DNA from: Dipteronia dyeriana | Taxonomy: Eukaryota > Streptophyta > Magnoliopsida > Sapindales > Sapindaceae | NCBI GenBank assembly: GCA_032871835.1 | Contig: CM065299.1 | Span: 93,603,152-93,667,151, forward strand | DNA length: 64,000 nt | Direction: 5' to 3' | Shown here: one piece after another, positions 1 to 11,467 of the stretch | How positions within the stretch are numbered: the stretch's first letter is position 1 | Layout: every line of letters starts with the position of its first letter | Made by a program: the position numbers and the translations under genes | Notes under the pieces: model-generated | Seen by the model: the letters and a program-made list of their open reading frames with translations, nothing else | The model's database searches: none | What the model was told of the DNA's origin: nothing

Positions 1-176
1 TCGGCAACAATAGAATCAAGTTAAAAAAGATACTCGGTGAAATTCCTTGAGCAATGAATCAGATCAAACCACTCGGTTTTCAGAATTATAGTTAACTCGG
101 AATTTCATTGATAATCTTTACAAAGAATCGTTAAAGAATCTTTACAAAAATGAAATTTCTATGAAATAAATCAAGG
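1..176 (+). mobile_element. Element A: 3' non-coding region between pol (outside window) and the antisense ORF
   Basis: Non-coding sequence of Tat-type element A. It matches, in reverse complement, the start of the region that follows the antisense ORF in element B (from about 11470). One unit of the 'gatactcgg' repeat seen five times in element B (11638-11832) lies near position 30. The gag-pol part of element A, which would read on the + strand, lies to the left of the window. Confidence 0.6.
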
Positions 177-3171
177 TTAGGAGGATTTTGAACTCTTACC
201 GATGCTCGGGTCGGGCACCATTTCGTATTCACGGAGGAGACTTTCATTGGAAGGCCAAGCAATCGTATCGACCGAATCATCCATCCATCTGCTGTAATCT
301 TCTCCCGGGATTGGTCTGACATCAGACACCAAACCTTCCACGCCCGACTCCTGACTGGAATAAAAGGTCAAGATGGAGTGCTCTGATGGAACCTCCAAAT
401 GCATGGGATGTGGCTCTTTGCCTCGACTAAGGCAATAAGCTCTCCACTCCTTCATCTGAGTCTGAAGAGATTACAGGGACCGGTCCACATGATTCTTGAT
501 CGACAGCTCCTAGTTGGTTCAGACTTTTTGAGTTACCAAATTCTTGACGTTAAAAAATTCACCAGCTGAAACTAGCCCTCGTTGAAATTCCCGAAGGAGA
601 AGGGCATAATAAGCAGGGGATCTTTTAAAACGGTCGACCCCTTGGACTTCAAGTTCTAGCCTGGCCTCTTTAGATAGGGACTCAACTGTCAAAGCTTGGT
701 GCTCCAAGTCTTCAATCTTCTTTTCATACGCCAACTTCGACTGCTCCGCCTCCTGTTCAGCTTTAAGCATTGATTCCTGGGCAGAAGACAATATGTTTTG
801 TAGTGACGTAGCCTTCTCCTCTGTCGAAGAAGTTCTTTCCTCGGTCGCCACTTGCTTCACCAAACAGTGGTAAGCAAACACTTGGGCAGACCTAACTTCT
901 TTTTGATAAGCCGATTCAACCCGAGCACGGCTATCCTCATTTTCTTTCAGCTGAGCCTAAATATGCCTTATTCGATCGGCTTGATGTTTTTACGTCTGAA
1001 CCAGCTCAGTAAACTCGGTCACCATCTATAGAGGAGTTTAATTAAAAATCTAGCAAGCAAGCCAGACAATTGAGAATTGGGAATGAAACTTACATAAGAT
1101 ACGCCGTCAAAAATATTCTGAAGACGACTCGTCAAAGACGCGTCCATAAGGTGGCTCCAATGATCATCCTCGATGAAAACCCGACCAAATGACATCGCCC
1201 TGAGCATATCCTGAGGAGAAGGATAGGAAGGACCTCTCAAAGATTCAGCCCTTAGATCTTCAACCTCGGGGGGGGTGGGGAAGAGCCCATGTTCGGGTTA
1301 GAAGTCTCCGCACCCGTCAATGCTTCAACATCAACGCTCGGAGGAATCTCAGCCCCGGTATCTTCATCACTGGAGTCGATAAATGAATCCACCCAAGAAA
1401 CCTTATGAAGACGAACGGGAGAATAGACCGCCTTCTTTTTCTCCGCCCGAGAATGATGAAAGCTGAGATCAGCTGAGGGATCTTTCTGAACATCATCCAG
1501 AAAGGATTCAAAAAATTCGGGATCTGTATTTACTTGTCCCTTAGAGGTTTTACCTCCATCACTGGTGTTCGTCCGCTCGGTAGGGACCACAACCGAGGAG
1601 CTCGATTCACCAGGCCTCTCACCAAGACCATCACTCTGCCTGCCTCCCTCCGTCTTCAGGCAACTCCCCAGTATGGCCACTCGAACCACTAGACTCCCCT
1701 ACGATCAGCCGGATGACTTCCTCGGAGACACTTTCAGGAATCTGCTCGTCGACCTCATCAGGGTCTTCATCTGACTCAGGTGGGGCAATGCCCTCTTTGC
1801 TTTGACGAGAAACTTCTTTTTGGCTCGCTTAAAGGATTGACTTCACCTGACGAGCTTGAATGTCGCAGACGATATCCGAGTCATACACTTAAAAGAAAAA
1901 TGGGAATCGCATCAGAATATAAAAAGCAAAAAAAAAAAAGTACAAAGATCACTTACATTGCCTGCGGTAGCCTGAAATCTGGCTAAAGAAGTCGAGTTCT
2001 ATCATCTTCTTCTCATTGAAAAGATAAGTCATGCTTATTTTCTCTAGAGTGTGAACTGCTGCCAGAGTAAGTCTGGTCAGCTCAGTATCGCTGAATTCAA
2101 GTTTTTTCTTGTTCCATACCTCAGGGGAACAGAAAAAATGAGAAACTTTCAGCACCGTTCGAGTTTTCCCAGCAGAAAGAGTGACTTCAAGACCTAGGTT
2201 TCCTTCTGTAAAAAACCAACTGTTCTTCCAGTACTTGTTAGACAAAGGAAATCTCCATACAAAACCCCTCTTTTTGGCGTCATCAGAGGTGCCAACTCCC
2301 CGATTCACCTTTGTCCCTTCGGGGACCCAGCAATCTGGCGGGTTAGACATGTGGAAATAAGTCCCTGTGTTACCAGACTACTTTAGCGTATAGAAGTGTC
2401 TGATTTCACTCGAGGAAGGCGGTGACAGGTTCATTCAGCTCTACATGTGCCACATGCACATCAAGATCTTGTAGCTATTCGGGGCCAATTGAGCTGGAGC
2501 GATCCCTGCTTCAGCCAGAAACCAGGCAATGAACGGCTGAAAAGGAAGAGTAACACAGCAACAAAGCATGGACCCATAGATTGCCACCATGCCCGGGGGA
2601 GGGTTCCACGTAGCTGTATCACCAGCAGGAATCAGAGTAACTGAATTATCCAAGTCGAATCAGGCATGATATTTCTCGATCTCATCTACCCCGACCACAT
2701 TCGGTTCGACGTCGAGCGATCAACAGAAAAAGAGAGACGAGATTCTCTGAACTCCTCTTCGACGTCCTTCTCATTAATAATCTGCTCCCTGATCCGAACG
2801 CTGCTCGAGTTGTGCTTATGGACTTCACTTTTACTTTGATGCTTTCCTATCCTTGATCGAAGTGGTACCCTGTGATTAGAAACGACAGATTCATAACTAG
2901 ATGAATAAAAATCAGAATCAGAACTGGATACAGAACTAAAATGGACGTCAGGGTAAAGCCCAGAAACATTGACTTCTAAACAAAGAGGTTCATCCGGGAG
3001 GATTTCCCCCAATAATATTCGAGCGCAAGATACTAGTTGAAAATCCCCACGATCAAGCGCTTTGAGAGTTATAGTAAAAAGTCGATGACGGGAAGTCGGA
3101 TTCATTAAAACTAACCTTGAATGAAGAAACATGATGCAAAATCTACAACGGAGAATAGGGATTTTCTGCAT
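177..3171 (-). pseudogene. Extra antisense ORF of Tat-type LTR element A (plant 'transposase_28'-like protein), decayed
   Basis: A multi-exon coding region antisense to element A, now broken into segments on the minus strand: 3171-2686, 2350-1949, 1689-1252, 1240-1019, 881-519 and 455-177. The best-conserved part, around 2350-2240, contains PDCWVPEGTK and KKRGFVWRF. This resembles the core of proteins annotated in plants as 'putative gypsy-type transposon' (transposase_28). The 881-519 part is rich in E, Q and K and looks like a coiled coil. A matching copy lies on the + strand at 8537-11467 in element B. Two introns can be inferred from that comparison: a donor GTAAGTG just after the segment ending near 1958, and an acceptor TATAG near 1027. 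In-frame stops and frame breaks show it is not functional. Extra ORFs of this kind are known in Tat-lineage elements; their function is unknown. Confidence 0.7.
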
Positions 3172-3606
3172 AAAGAAATCTGGGCTGGAAAATTTCTGGT
3201 TTAAGTCTGAGAATGAACCAATGCAACTCCTTTCAATGGAGAATTTAAAGGGGTAATAACACGAAACCCTAGGATCTCGTGACGGAAAAAATCAAAGACA
3301 GATCTAATGACGTAGGCGGCGCACTAAGAGCGCATAGGTCGTTTCTCATAAATGGCATCGAGAAATGAAGCGCTAGAGGACACGTGTTAAGAGAAGAACT
3401 GGTCAAGGCCGTCAGAACTCCAAAACGTCGCAATCATTGAGATCTCGCGTGAGGAGGCAAATTGAATTTACATGGTCACCATTAAGACATGCCATTATGA
3501 CAAGACATTTACCCTGGCATTAAAGAAACGAAGAAATTGAAGAGTTGATTAAAATACTTTTGCCCGGAACGAAACCCTGTTCGATAAAAATATTTTTAGG
3601 GAGTAT
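3172..3606. mobile_element. Element A: internal region between the antisense ORF and the 3' LTR
   Basis: Untranslated sequence that on the minus strand would be the leader of the antisense ORF. On the + strand it ends in a purine-rich run (tttttagggagtat, 3593-3606) just before the LTR start TGTTGTATG. This is the expected polypurine tract position. Part of the region (from about 3377) is repeated at 4188-4414. Confidence 0.6.
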
Positions 3607-4187
3607 TGTTGTATGTAAATTTTCAAACGTACACGTTATTATCAAAAAGGATAAAATTGCCAGGTAGACATCCGAATAGGCATTCAGAAAATATCCTGCA
3701 AGACATCACCAAAGAAGAGAAACTCGAGTAAAAAAGTATTTAACAAAACCTACTCGGGGTCAACTGATGTGATATACTACTCGAGGCCAGTTAAGGATGT
3801 TCAGGGTTAGCTGATGACATGTTTTACTCATGATCAGATGACGTCATTCGGGACTAGCTAATATCATGTTCTACTCATGACAAATATGAACAAAATCAGT
3901 GTGTAACTCACACGAGTCAAGAGTCGTTAAAATACGCGAAGATATCCATATCAAATAAGAGTTTCAAGAAGAATAGAATATCAAATAGAAAGGGCTAATC
4001 AGACAACAATTTTATTTCTTCAAAAAGATTACGCCTTTATAAGGAAATAAGTCCTAACTGGACTATATCACTAGAGTCTCATTCGATCTTTATACAAGTC
4101 TCTGAAATTGGAAAGAAGATAGACTACTTCCAACAAGTAACCAATCATAATTAAATACAAAGATCTTATGTTACTTGTACAAAGAGG
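3607..4187 (+). repeat. Partial 3' LTR of element A, first unit of a tandem duplication
   Basis: Starts TGTTGTATGTAAATTTT and runs in parallel with 4415-4995. It breaks off at 'tgtacaaagagga', where sequence equivalent to 3377 onward starts again. The unit 3377-4187 (about 811 bp) is therefore repeated as 4188-about 4998. The LTR in this unit lacks its last 300 bp or so, including the transcription start region. Confidence 0.75.
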
Positions 4188-4414
4188 ACACATGTTAAAA
4201 GAAGAACTGGCTAAGGCCGTCAGAACTCCAAAACGTCGCAATCATTGAGATCTCGCATGAGGAGGCAAATTGAATTTACATGGTCACCATTAAGACACGC
4301 CATTATGACAAGACATTTACCCTGGCATTAAAGAAACGAAGAAATTGAAGAGTTGATTAAAATACTTTTGCCCGGAACGAAACCCTGTTCGGTAAAAATA
4401 TTTTATGGGTGTAT
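4188..4414 (+). repeat. Second copy of the element A internal end, made by the tandem duplication
   Basis: Nearly the same as 3377-3606, including 'ctaaggccgtcagaactcc' and the purine-rich run before the LTR (tttatgggtgtat). It lies between a partial and a complete LTR, which is not the normal order for an LTR element. Confidence 0.75.
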
Positions 4415-5313
4415 TGTTGTATGTAAATTTTTAAACGTACACGTTATTATCAAAAAGGATAAAATTGTCAGGTGGACATCCGAATAGGCATTCAGAAAAT
4501 ATCCTGCTAGACATCATCAAAGAAGAGAAACCCGAGTAAAAAAGTATTGAATAAAACCTACTTGGGGTCAACTAACGTCATATACTACTCGGGGCCAGTT
4601 AACGATGCTCAGGGTTAGCTGATGACATGTTCTACTTGGGATTAGATGACGTCATTCGAGACTAGCTAATATCATGTTCTACTCAAAACAAATATGAAGA
4701 AAACCAGCGTGTAACTCACACGAGTCAAGAGTCGTTAAAATACGTGAAGATATCCATATCAAAGAAGAGTTTCAAGAAGAATAGAATATCAAACAGAAAG
4801 GGTTCCTAATCAGACAACAATTTTATTTTTTCAAAAAGATTACGCCTTTATAAGGAAATAAGTCCTAACTGAACTATATCACTAGAGTCTCATTCGATCT
4901 CTATACAAGTCTCCGAAATCAGAAAGAAGACAGACTACTTCGAACAAGTAACCAATCATAATTAAATACAAAGATCTTATGTTACTTGTACAAAGAGGAT
5001 TAGGGTTCTATGAACATATAAATAGACCCATAATCTCGTCACAAAAAAATATAGAAAACATATAGAAAAATACAGAGAGAAAAAAAGAGATCGAGAGTTG
5101 TAAATCTTTTCAATAGTGGATTTTGGCTCTGTTGATTATTCAGTCACTCGTGGACGTTTCTCCGGTCATTGGAGTTTTACCACGTAAAACTTACGTCCGA
5201 TTACTTTCTCCTTCTCTTTCTCTTTCTCTTTCTCTTTCTCTTTCTCTTTGAAATCACAGCTAAAATCCAATCTTGTTAACTTTTACTCATACATCCAGAA
5301 ATCGACGTCAACA
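4415..5313 (+). repeat. Complete 3' LTR of Tat-type element A (899 bp)
   Basis: Starts TGTTGTATG and ends GACGTCAACA, so it has TG...CA ends. In reverse complement it matches the LTRs of element B at 7239-8074 and 18018-18885. A TATA-like TATAAATAG lies near 5018-5026, with a CT-rich hexamer array at about 5207-5249 near the end. Because the antisense ORF is to the left, this is the 3' LTR of an element whose gag-pol runs off the window start. Confidence 0.8.
5207..5249 (+). repeat. (TTTCTC)n hexamer array in LTR A
   Basis: Six to seven copies of a tttctc hexamer near the end of LTR A. The aligned part of the element B LTRs lacks it, so it expanded in this copy. Confidence 0.85.
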
Positions 5314-6185
5314 TAATATAAATTAAAAAATAATTTTAAAATGGAAAAATGAAAACTGTTTTTAGGATTTTAATTTTCAAATTTAATTTGTTTAACTATT
5401 TTTAAAGTAAATAAAAGAAATTATATCTTAAAAATTGTCTTCATTTTTAATTATAAATAAAAATGTATCTAAAATGTAAGTTATTATTACCAGCTTTTAG
5501 TGTTTTTTATAAAAATATTATCATCATTTTTTTAATTTTAATAACTATACACAATTTGGGCTTTTTATTAGTTGAATTTTACAATTGTTTTTTTATTAGT
5601 TTAATTTTAAATGTAAGGGAGATATAAATAGATAAATGTATTCTTTCTCTTTAGTTGCATTTATAACGAGTTTCAGGGGATCATAATGTATTTACCCATT
5701 TTCAATAATTCCAGAATGTTATTGGAAGGCAAATTAAAGTAAGCTTCTCATAATTGATTAGGAATTGAGCCATTCCAGAATGTTCATCCAAATTTAATTT
5801 CACGACTTGTGAAAGAAGGGGAGAGACAACTGAGTGGGGAATTTAACAAATAAAATCAAAGGTAAATGTTAGAAGGTGAATTCACTATTCAATCATAGAA
5901 TCAAGAAATTGCATGGAACTGGGGTCCCAAGCAACTTGGGTAGCAAGCAGCTCACGGTGTTACTTTTCCTATTTATATACGTATTTGAGAGTAATTTTGT
6001 ATTAAGCCTTCTCACTATTTAAGGGTAACAACAGTCCTATACTCCTGTACATAGAGAATTCAACTTCCATATGTAAAAAATTCCTCTCTTTTTTTTTTCT
6101 TTTTGTGACGGGGACTTTAAACAATAATAAAAGTTTTATGCAAAATTTGTTAATTAGCTCTCGTAAGCCGTACCAATGGAGTGTG
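5314..6185 (+). promoter_or_regulatory. Distal upstream region of NAC copy 1, displaced by transposons
   Basis: No gene. It aligns with 27180-27990, which lies about 0.8-1.6 kb upstream of NAC copy 2. Shared stretches include 'gggatcataatgtatttac' (5679; 27468), 'attgagccattccaga' (5764; 27550) and 'atcaagaaattgcatggaa' (5901; 27699). Homology continues past 6110 ('aaacaataataaaagtttta') and is lost at about 6185, where hAT-like subterminal repeats begin. It is therefore the distal part of a duplicated NAC upstream region, now about 17 kb from its gene. Confidence 0.75.
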
Positions 6186-6440
6186 ACTGTGAGGTAGATA
6201 TAATCACGGTTCGATTTCAATCGTGGAACCAAACCGGAACCAAAGTCTCGAAACAGGAACAAGTTTTTCGGTTTCGGTGTTAAGGACAATGAACCGGAAC
6301 CAAAGAGGTTTCGATTCCGGTTCCTAAAAATACAGAATCGTATTGGAACCGTTGGTTCTGGAACCGGTAGTTCCGATATCATTTTTTTTCTTTTTTCTTT
6401 TTTCTTTTTTCTTTTTTATTTTAAAAAATCTATTGGATGG
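6186..6440. mobile_element. hAT-like subterminal region (CCGGAACC repeats)
   Basis: Dense repeats of ggttcc, ccggaacc and ttcggtttcgg, as found near the ends of plant hAT elements. Similar 'aaccgaaatcgaga' repeats occur at 21480-21545 beyond the hAT transposase remnant. It may therefore be the left end of that element. Exact termini and a target duplication were not found. Confidence 0.45.
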
Positions 6441-6448
6441 CCCAACAG

Positions 6449-7014
6449 TTAGGGGTGGGTAAAAAAACCAATAAACTGAACCGAACCGGTGAATCGAACC
6501 TATCCAATCGGTTTTTTCGGTTTTTTTATGTTGGCCGATTCAATTCGGTTCATTTTTTGAAAACCGATTGGATCGATTTTTTCCCCGGTTCGATATCCCA
6601 AATTGAAATACCGAACCGAGATCCAACTTATATATATTTATAAAAAAAAACCCTAGTTGAATGCTCAACAGTCTATGAAACTAAAAATTATGAAAGTGTG
6701 TAACATCATTTTTTTTTTGTTGAATATTATTTTAAACTAATATTTTAAATTTGTCCAAGCCCATAATTTAATTTGGTCGAAGGTCCAAAATGATTAAAAT
6801 ATGAAAATTTGTGTACTAATTAAAGACCATGAATTTGGTCAAGTAGGACCAAAACCGAAAATCCGAACCGAACCGAACCTGCCCAATTCGGTTGGTTTTT
6901 GATCAGTTGATATTTATAAATTTTATTGGATCAATTCATATTTTCAGAAACCGAACTCTATCGGTTCTAGGTTCTATTGAAAAATGAACTGATCCATTAA
7001 ACGTTCACCCCTAC
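6449..7014. mobile_element. Non-autonomous hAT-like element (about 0.57 kb)
   Basis: Begins TAGGGGTGGGTAAAA and ends TTCACCCCTA, forming an imperfect terminal inverted repeat. Subterminal repeats of 'accgaacc' and 'ggttcg' occur at both sides (6478-6620 and 6850-6975). No coding capacity. The 8-bp flanks do not match, so the termini are provisional. Confidence 0.5.
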
Positions 7015-7238
7015 ACATGAAGACTCCCTTTTTTTTTTCTTTCTTTTCTTTTTTCTTTTTCTTTTCTATAAATATCCTCAATACCACCCCACCCACCCCT
7101 TTCACCCCTAATTCAATTTCCCCCCACTCCAATTCTCTTCTAATTCTCTCTGATTCTGATTTCTCTCTCAAGTCTCAGTTCTCCAAATTTCCAATTCTCT
7201 CAATTACTAAATTATTAAAATTTATTTTATTTAAAATC
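7015..7238 (+). mobile_element. Leader of the hAT transposase gene, split by element B
   Basis: A CT-rich stretch with 'ctataaatatcc' near 7065 followed by a pyrimidine-rich leader. It stops at the left LTR of element B and appears to continue at 18886, upstream of the hAT transposase start at 19024. Reading it as promoter plus 5' leader is inference. Confidence 0.4.
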
Positions 7239-8074
7239 TGTTGATGTCGATTTTTGGATATGCCAACAAGGATTGGATTTCGGCTATTAATTCAAAGAGA
7301 AAGAGACTAGAGAAAGTAATCAAGACACAAGTTTTACGTGGTAAAACTCCGATGGCCGGAGAAACATCCAATGGTGGTTGTATGATCGACCAAGCCAAAA
7401 TCCAATATGAATAAAGTTATTACAATCCTCAATCTCTCTTTTTTCTCTCTATATTTTTCTATGATTGTTGTATCTCTCTCCCTTTTGCTAGATTATGGGT
7501 CTATTTATATGTTTATAAAACCCTAATCTGTTTTGTACAAGTAATAGATCTTTGTATTTAATTACAATTATGTACTTGCTTGAAGCTGATCAACTTCTTT
7601 CCTGTTTCGGAGTCTTGTAATGAGAGTGAATGGGACTCCAGTAACGTAGTCCAATCAGTACTTATTCCTTATAAGAGCAGTTTTTTTGAATAAATAAAGT
7701 TACTGTCTGATTGGGAACCTTTCCTGTTTAATATTCTATTTTTACTGGGATTCCTTTTTGATATGGATATCTCTGTGCATCATAATGACTTGATCCATGT
7801 GAGCTATGCACCGGGGCCTTTATTTGATTTTTATCATGTTTGTCCCGAGTAAGAGCAATACTTGTTGATCCCGAGTAAGAGCAATACTTGCTGATCCCGA
7901 GAAGTATATGATGTCGATTGACCCTAAGTAGATTTTTTTCAATATCTGCTTACTCGGGTTCTCTTCTTCGGTGATGTCTTGTAGGATATTTTCTGAATGC
8001 CTATTCGAATGTCCACCTGACAATTTATCCTCTTTGTTGATGACGCGTAAGTACGATAAAATTCACATATGACA
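7239..8074 (-). repeat. 3' LTR of Tat-type element B (836 bp)
   Basis: TGTTGATGTCG at the left edge and ATATGACA at the right edge. It is a direct repeat of 18018-18885. A TATA-like box (TATAAATAG on the minus strand) lies near 7500-7512. The LTR is about 30 bp shorter than its partner because 'gatcccgagtaagagcaata' units near 7850-7900 differ in number. The flanking aaatc (7234-7238) nearly matches caatc (18886-18890), a probable target-site duplication. Confidence 0.9.
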
Positions 8075-8090
8075 ATACCCCCTTAAAATA
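8075..8090 (-). other. Polypurine tract of element B
   Basis: On the minus strand this reads TTTTAAGGGGGTAT immediately before the LTR start TGTCATATG. That is the expected plus-strand priming site of an LTR element whose sense strand is minus. Confidence 0.8.
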
Positions 8091-8536
8091 TTTTTGTTGA
8101 ACAAGGTTTCTTCTGGCAAAAGTATTTTAATTAGTTTTCAATATCTTTTCAATACCCGAGTGAGATTTTGTCATAATGACGTGTCTTAATGGTGACCCTG
8201 CAAATTCGATTTGTCTTCTTACTCGAGATCTTTAATGATGGCGATGTTTTGGAGTTGACGGTGAAAGCCAGTTCTCCTTCTGACACGTGTCTCTTGCCTC
8301 TTCATTTTTCGATATCATTTATGAGAAATGACTCACGTGCTTCCCCGTGCACCGCCTACATCATCAATCCTTATCATTGTTTTTTTCCACCTTGAGACTA
8401 GGGTTTCGTGCTTTTATTTCTTTAAATTCTTCACTAAGACATTTGGTTCATTCTTAAAGATTTCTCAGCAGAAAATTTTTCTTAAAACCCAGATTTCTTT
8501 ATGCAGAAGGTCGTGACTTTTCATTGAAGATTTTGC
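8091..8536 (+). mobile_element. Element B: leader region of the antisense ORF
   Basis: Non-coding sequence between the polypurine tract and the antisense ORF, homologous to 3172-3600 in element A. If the antisense ORF is transcribed separately, its promoter must lie here or in the adjacent LTR. No clear TATA box was identified. Confidence 0.5.
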
Positions 8537-11467
8537 ATCAAATTTTATTCAATGTTAGTTTTTAATGGAGCCATCTTCCTCATCGTCTTTTTAATGTCGC
8601 TCTTGATGCATTAGAACGTGGGAATTTCCAGTTATTTTCTTGCATTAGAAGATTACTAGGGGAAATCCCTGCTGATGAACCTCCATTTTTAGAAGTTGAT
8701 GTTTTTGGGCTTCACCCTGACCTCACTTTTAGCCCTGTATCCAGTTTATCTAGTTTTGATTCTGATATTTCTGATCACATGGCACCTCTTCAAAGGATGG
8801 GAAAACATCAAAGCATAAGTGAAGTTCGTAAGCACAACTCGGGCAATATTTAGATTCGGGAACAGACTGTTAACGAGAACGACATTGAAGAGGCATCCAA
8901 AATCTCTCGCCTTTCTTTCTCTGCTACTCGCCCGAGTGGATTTGATACCGAGCCGAACGTAGTCGGGGCAGATGAAGTAGAAAAGTATCGTTCCCGATTC
9001 GATCTGCCCAATCCTGTCACTTGGATTTCAACGGGTGATAGAGCTGCATGGAATCCTCCCCCGGGTATGGTGGCGACCTACGGATCCATGCTCTGATGCG
9101 GCGTCATTCTTCCTTTCCAGCCATTTATTGCCTGGTTTTTGGCTGAGGCAGGAATTGCTCCAGCTCAGCTGGCCCCGAATAGCTACAAAATTTTGATGTG
9201 CATGTGGAACATGTACAGCCGGATGAACTTATCGCTGCCATCCCCGAATAAAATCAGGCACTTCTTTACACTGAGGCAATCGGGCAAGTCGGGGACTTAC
9301 TTTCTCATGTCTAATTCGCCAGATTGCTGGGTCACTAAGGGGACAAAAGTGAGTCGGGAAGCTGATATCTCTGATGACCCTAAAAAGAGGGGTTTTATAT
9401 GGGGATTTTCTACGTCCAACAAGTTCTGGAAGAACAATTGGTTTTTCACCGGGGAGTCTTAGGTTTGAAGTTACTATTTCAGCTGGGGGTACTCGAACGG
9501 TGTTGAAGGTCCCCCGTTTCTTCTGTTCCCCCGAGATTTGGAACAAAAAGAAAATCGAGTACAGCGATGCGGAGCAGACCAGACTTGCTCGGGCTGCAGT
9601 TCGCACTTAGGAGAAAAGGAGCAAGACTTATCTTTTTATTGAGACGAAGATGATCAAGCTCAGCTTCTTCCAACAGATTTCAAGCTATCGCAGGCGGTGT
9701 AAGTAATTTTTACAACTTTTTCCTTTCCATTATTATTTTCTGCTTTTTGTTTTCTGACGCGGTTCCTCTTTTCTTCAAAGTGTTCGATACGGACATCGTC
9801 TGCGATCTTCAGGCTCGTCAAGTGAAGTTAATTCTTCAAGCGAGCAGGAAAGAGACTTCTCGTCAGAGCAATGAAGGCATTGCCCCGCCTGAATCTGACG
9901 AGGAAACTAACGCGGTCGAAGAGCAAGTTCCCAAATATGTCCCCGAGGACATCGTTCAACCGACCGCAGAAGAGTCTAGTGGTTCGTGTGGCCCAACAGA
10001 TCATGCCCACCCGCCTAATGAAGGGGAGAGGCAAAGCGAGGGTCCTGGTGAGTAGCATGTCGAACGGTCAGAGGCTGGTGATGAAGGTAATACCTCTGTG
10101 GGACAAGTACCTGTGGATCCTGAATTCTTCAAGTCCTTCCGGGATGATACTCAGGAAGATCCCGCAGCTGATCTAAGCTTCCATTATTCTCGGGGTGAGA
10201 AGCGAAAAGCAGCCAGCTCCCCGACTCGCCCACTTAAGGTCCCTCGGGTGGTCTCATTCATTGAATCCAGTTATGGAGATGTTGTGGATGAGATTCCCCC
10301 GAGCGTTGATGGTGGATCGTCAGCGGATGCGGCATCTTTAAATCCGAACAAGGGTTCCCTTACCCCCGAGGTTGGAAATCTAGGGGTTGAATCCTCAGGG
10401 GTTCCTTCATATCCTTCTCCCTAGGATATGCTGCGGGAGATGTCATCTGGTCGGGCTTTTATCGAAGATGAACATTGGAGCCTTTTCCGAGATGGCTCTC
10501 TGACTGACCGTCTTCAGAATTTTTTCAACGGTGCATTTTATGTAAGTTACCCTTTTCTTTAATTGTTTTGCTTGTTTGCCCAATTCAGATTTTTAATTAA
10601 ACCTTTTTTGTATATGGTGGCCGAATTCGCTGAGCTAGTTCAGACGCAGCAACATCAAGCTGATTGAATAAGGTGTCTGGAAGCTTAGCTAAAGGAAAGT
10701 GAGGATCGGCGTGCTCGAGTCGAAATGGCTTATCAACAAGAGGTTGGTTCGGCATAAGTTTTTGACGACCACTGTCTAGCAAAGCAGATGGAGGCTGAGG
10801 AGAGGGCTTCTTCGGTAGAAGAGAAAGCAACATCACTTCAGAACTTATTGTCTCTGCCCAATAATCAATGCTCAAGGCTGAACAGGAAGCGAAGCAGTCT
10901 AAGTCGGCGTATGAGCAGAAAATTGAAGATCTGGAGCGCCAAACGTTGACAGTCGAATCCTTATCCCGAAAAGACAGGCTAGAACTTGAAGTACAAGGGG
11001 TGGATCATTTCAAAAGATCTCTTGCCTATGATGCTCTTCTCATTCGGGATTTTCAACGAGGGTTGGTTTCAGCTGGCGAATTCTTTAAAGTCAAGAATCA
11101 GGCAACTGAGAAAGCCCGGACCAATTGGTAGCTGTCAATCAAACATCATGTGGATCAGTCATTGGAGTCTCTTCCGACTCAGATGAAGGAATGGAGAGCT
11201 TACTGCCATAGACGAGGTAAAGAGCCCCATCCTATGCATTTAGAGATTCCATCCAAACACTCCTTCTCGACCTTCTACGCCAGTCAAGAGTCGGTCGTGG
11301 AGGGTGTGGAGCCTGATGTCGGGCCGATTCCAGAAGAAGATTACAGCCAATGGATGGATGACTCAATCGACACAATTGCTTGTCCTTCTAACGAAAGTCT
11401 GCTCCACGAAAACGAGATGGTACCTGACCCGAGTATTGGCAAGGGCTCGAAATCCTCACAGCCTTGA
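8537..11467 (+). pseudogene. Extra antisense ORF of Tat-type element B (plant 'transposase_28'-like), intron-containing, decayed
   Basis: Coding sequence antisense to the gag-pol of element B, between pol and the 3' LTR. The best-conserved core lies at about 9030-9470, with motifs PFQPFIAWFLAEAG, SPDCWVTKGTK and KKRGFIWGF. Further segments lie at 9374-9610, 9781-10055, 10098-10424, 10868-11131 (coiled-coil-like, rich in E, K and Q) and 11150-11467, ending SIGKGSKSSQP. An intron is visible at 9699-9780 (GTAAGTAATT ... TTCTTCAAAG), at the same place as in element A. A second starts with GTAAGTTAC at 10541, but its expected acceptor near 10613 reads 'gtat' where element A has 'tatag'. In-frame stops (for example near 8851 and 9095) and frameshifts show decay. 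The product is of unknown function. Confidence 0.7.

Noticed and set aside
6002..6382. Open stretch of 126 codons on the minus strand with RNRNRNLFGSG-like repeats
   Set aside because: It reads through ccggaacc subterminal repeats of a hAT-like element; the low-complexity protein is a by-product of the repeats.
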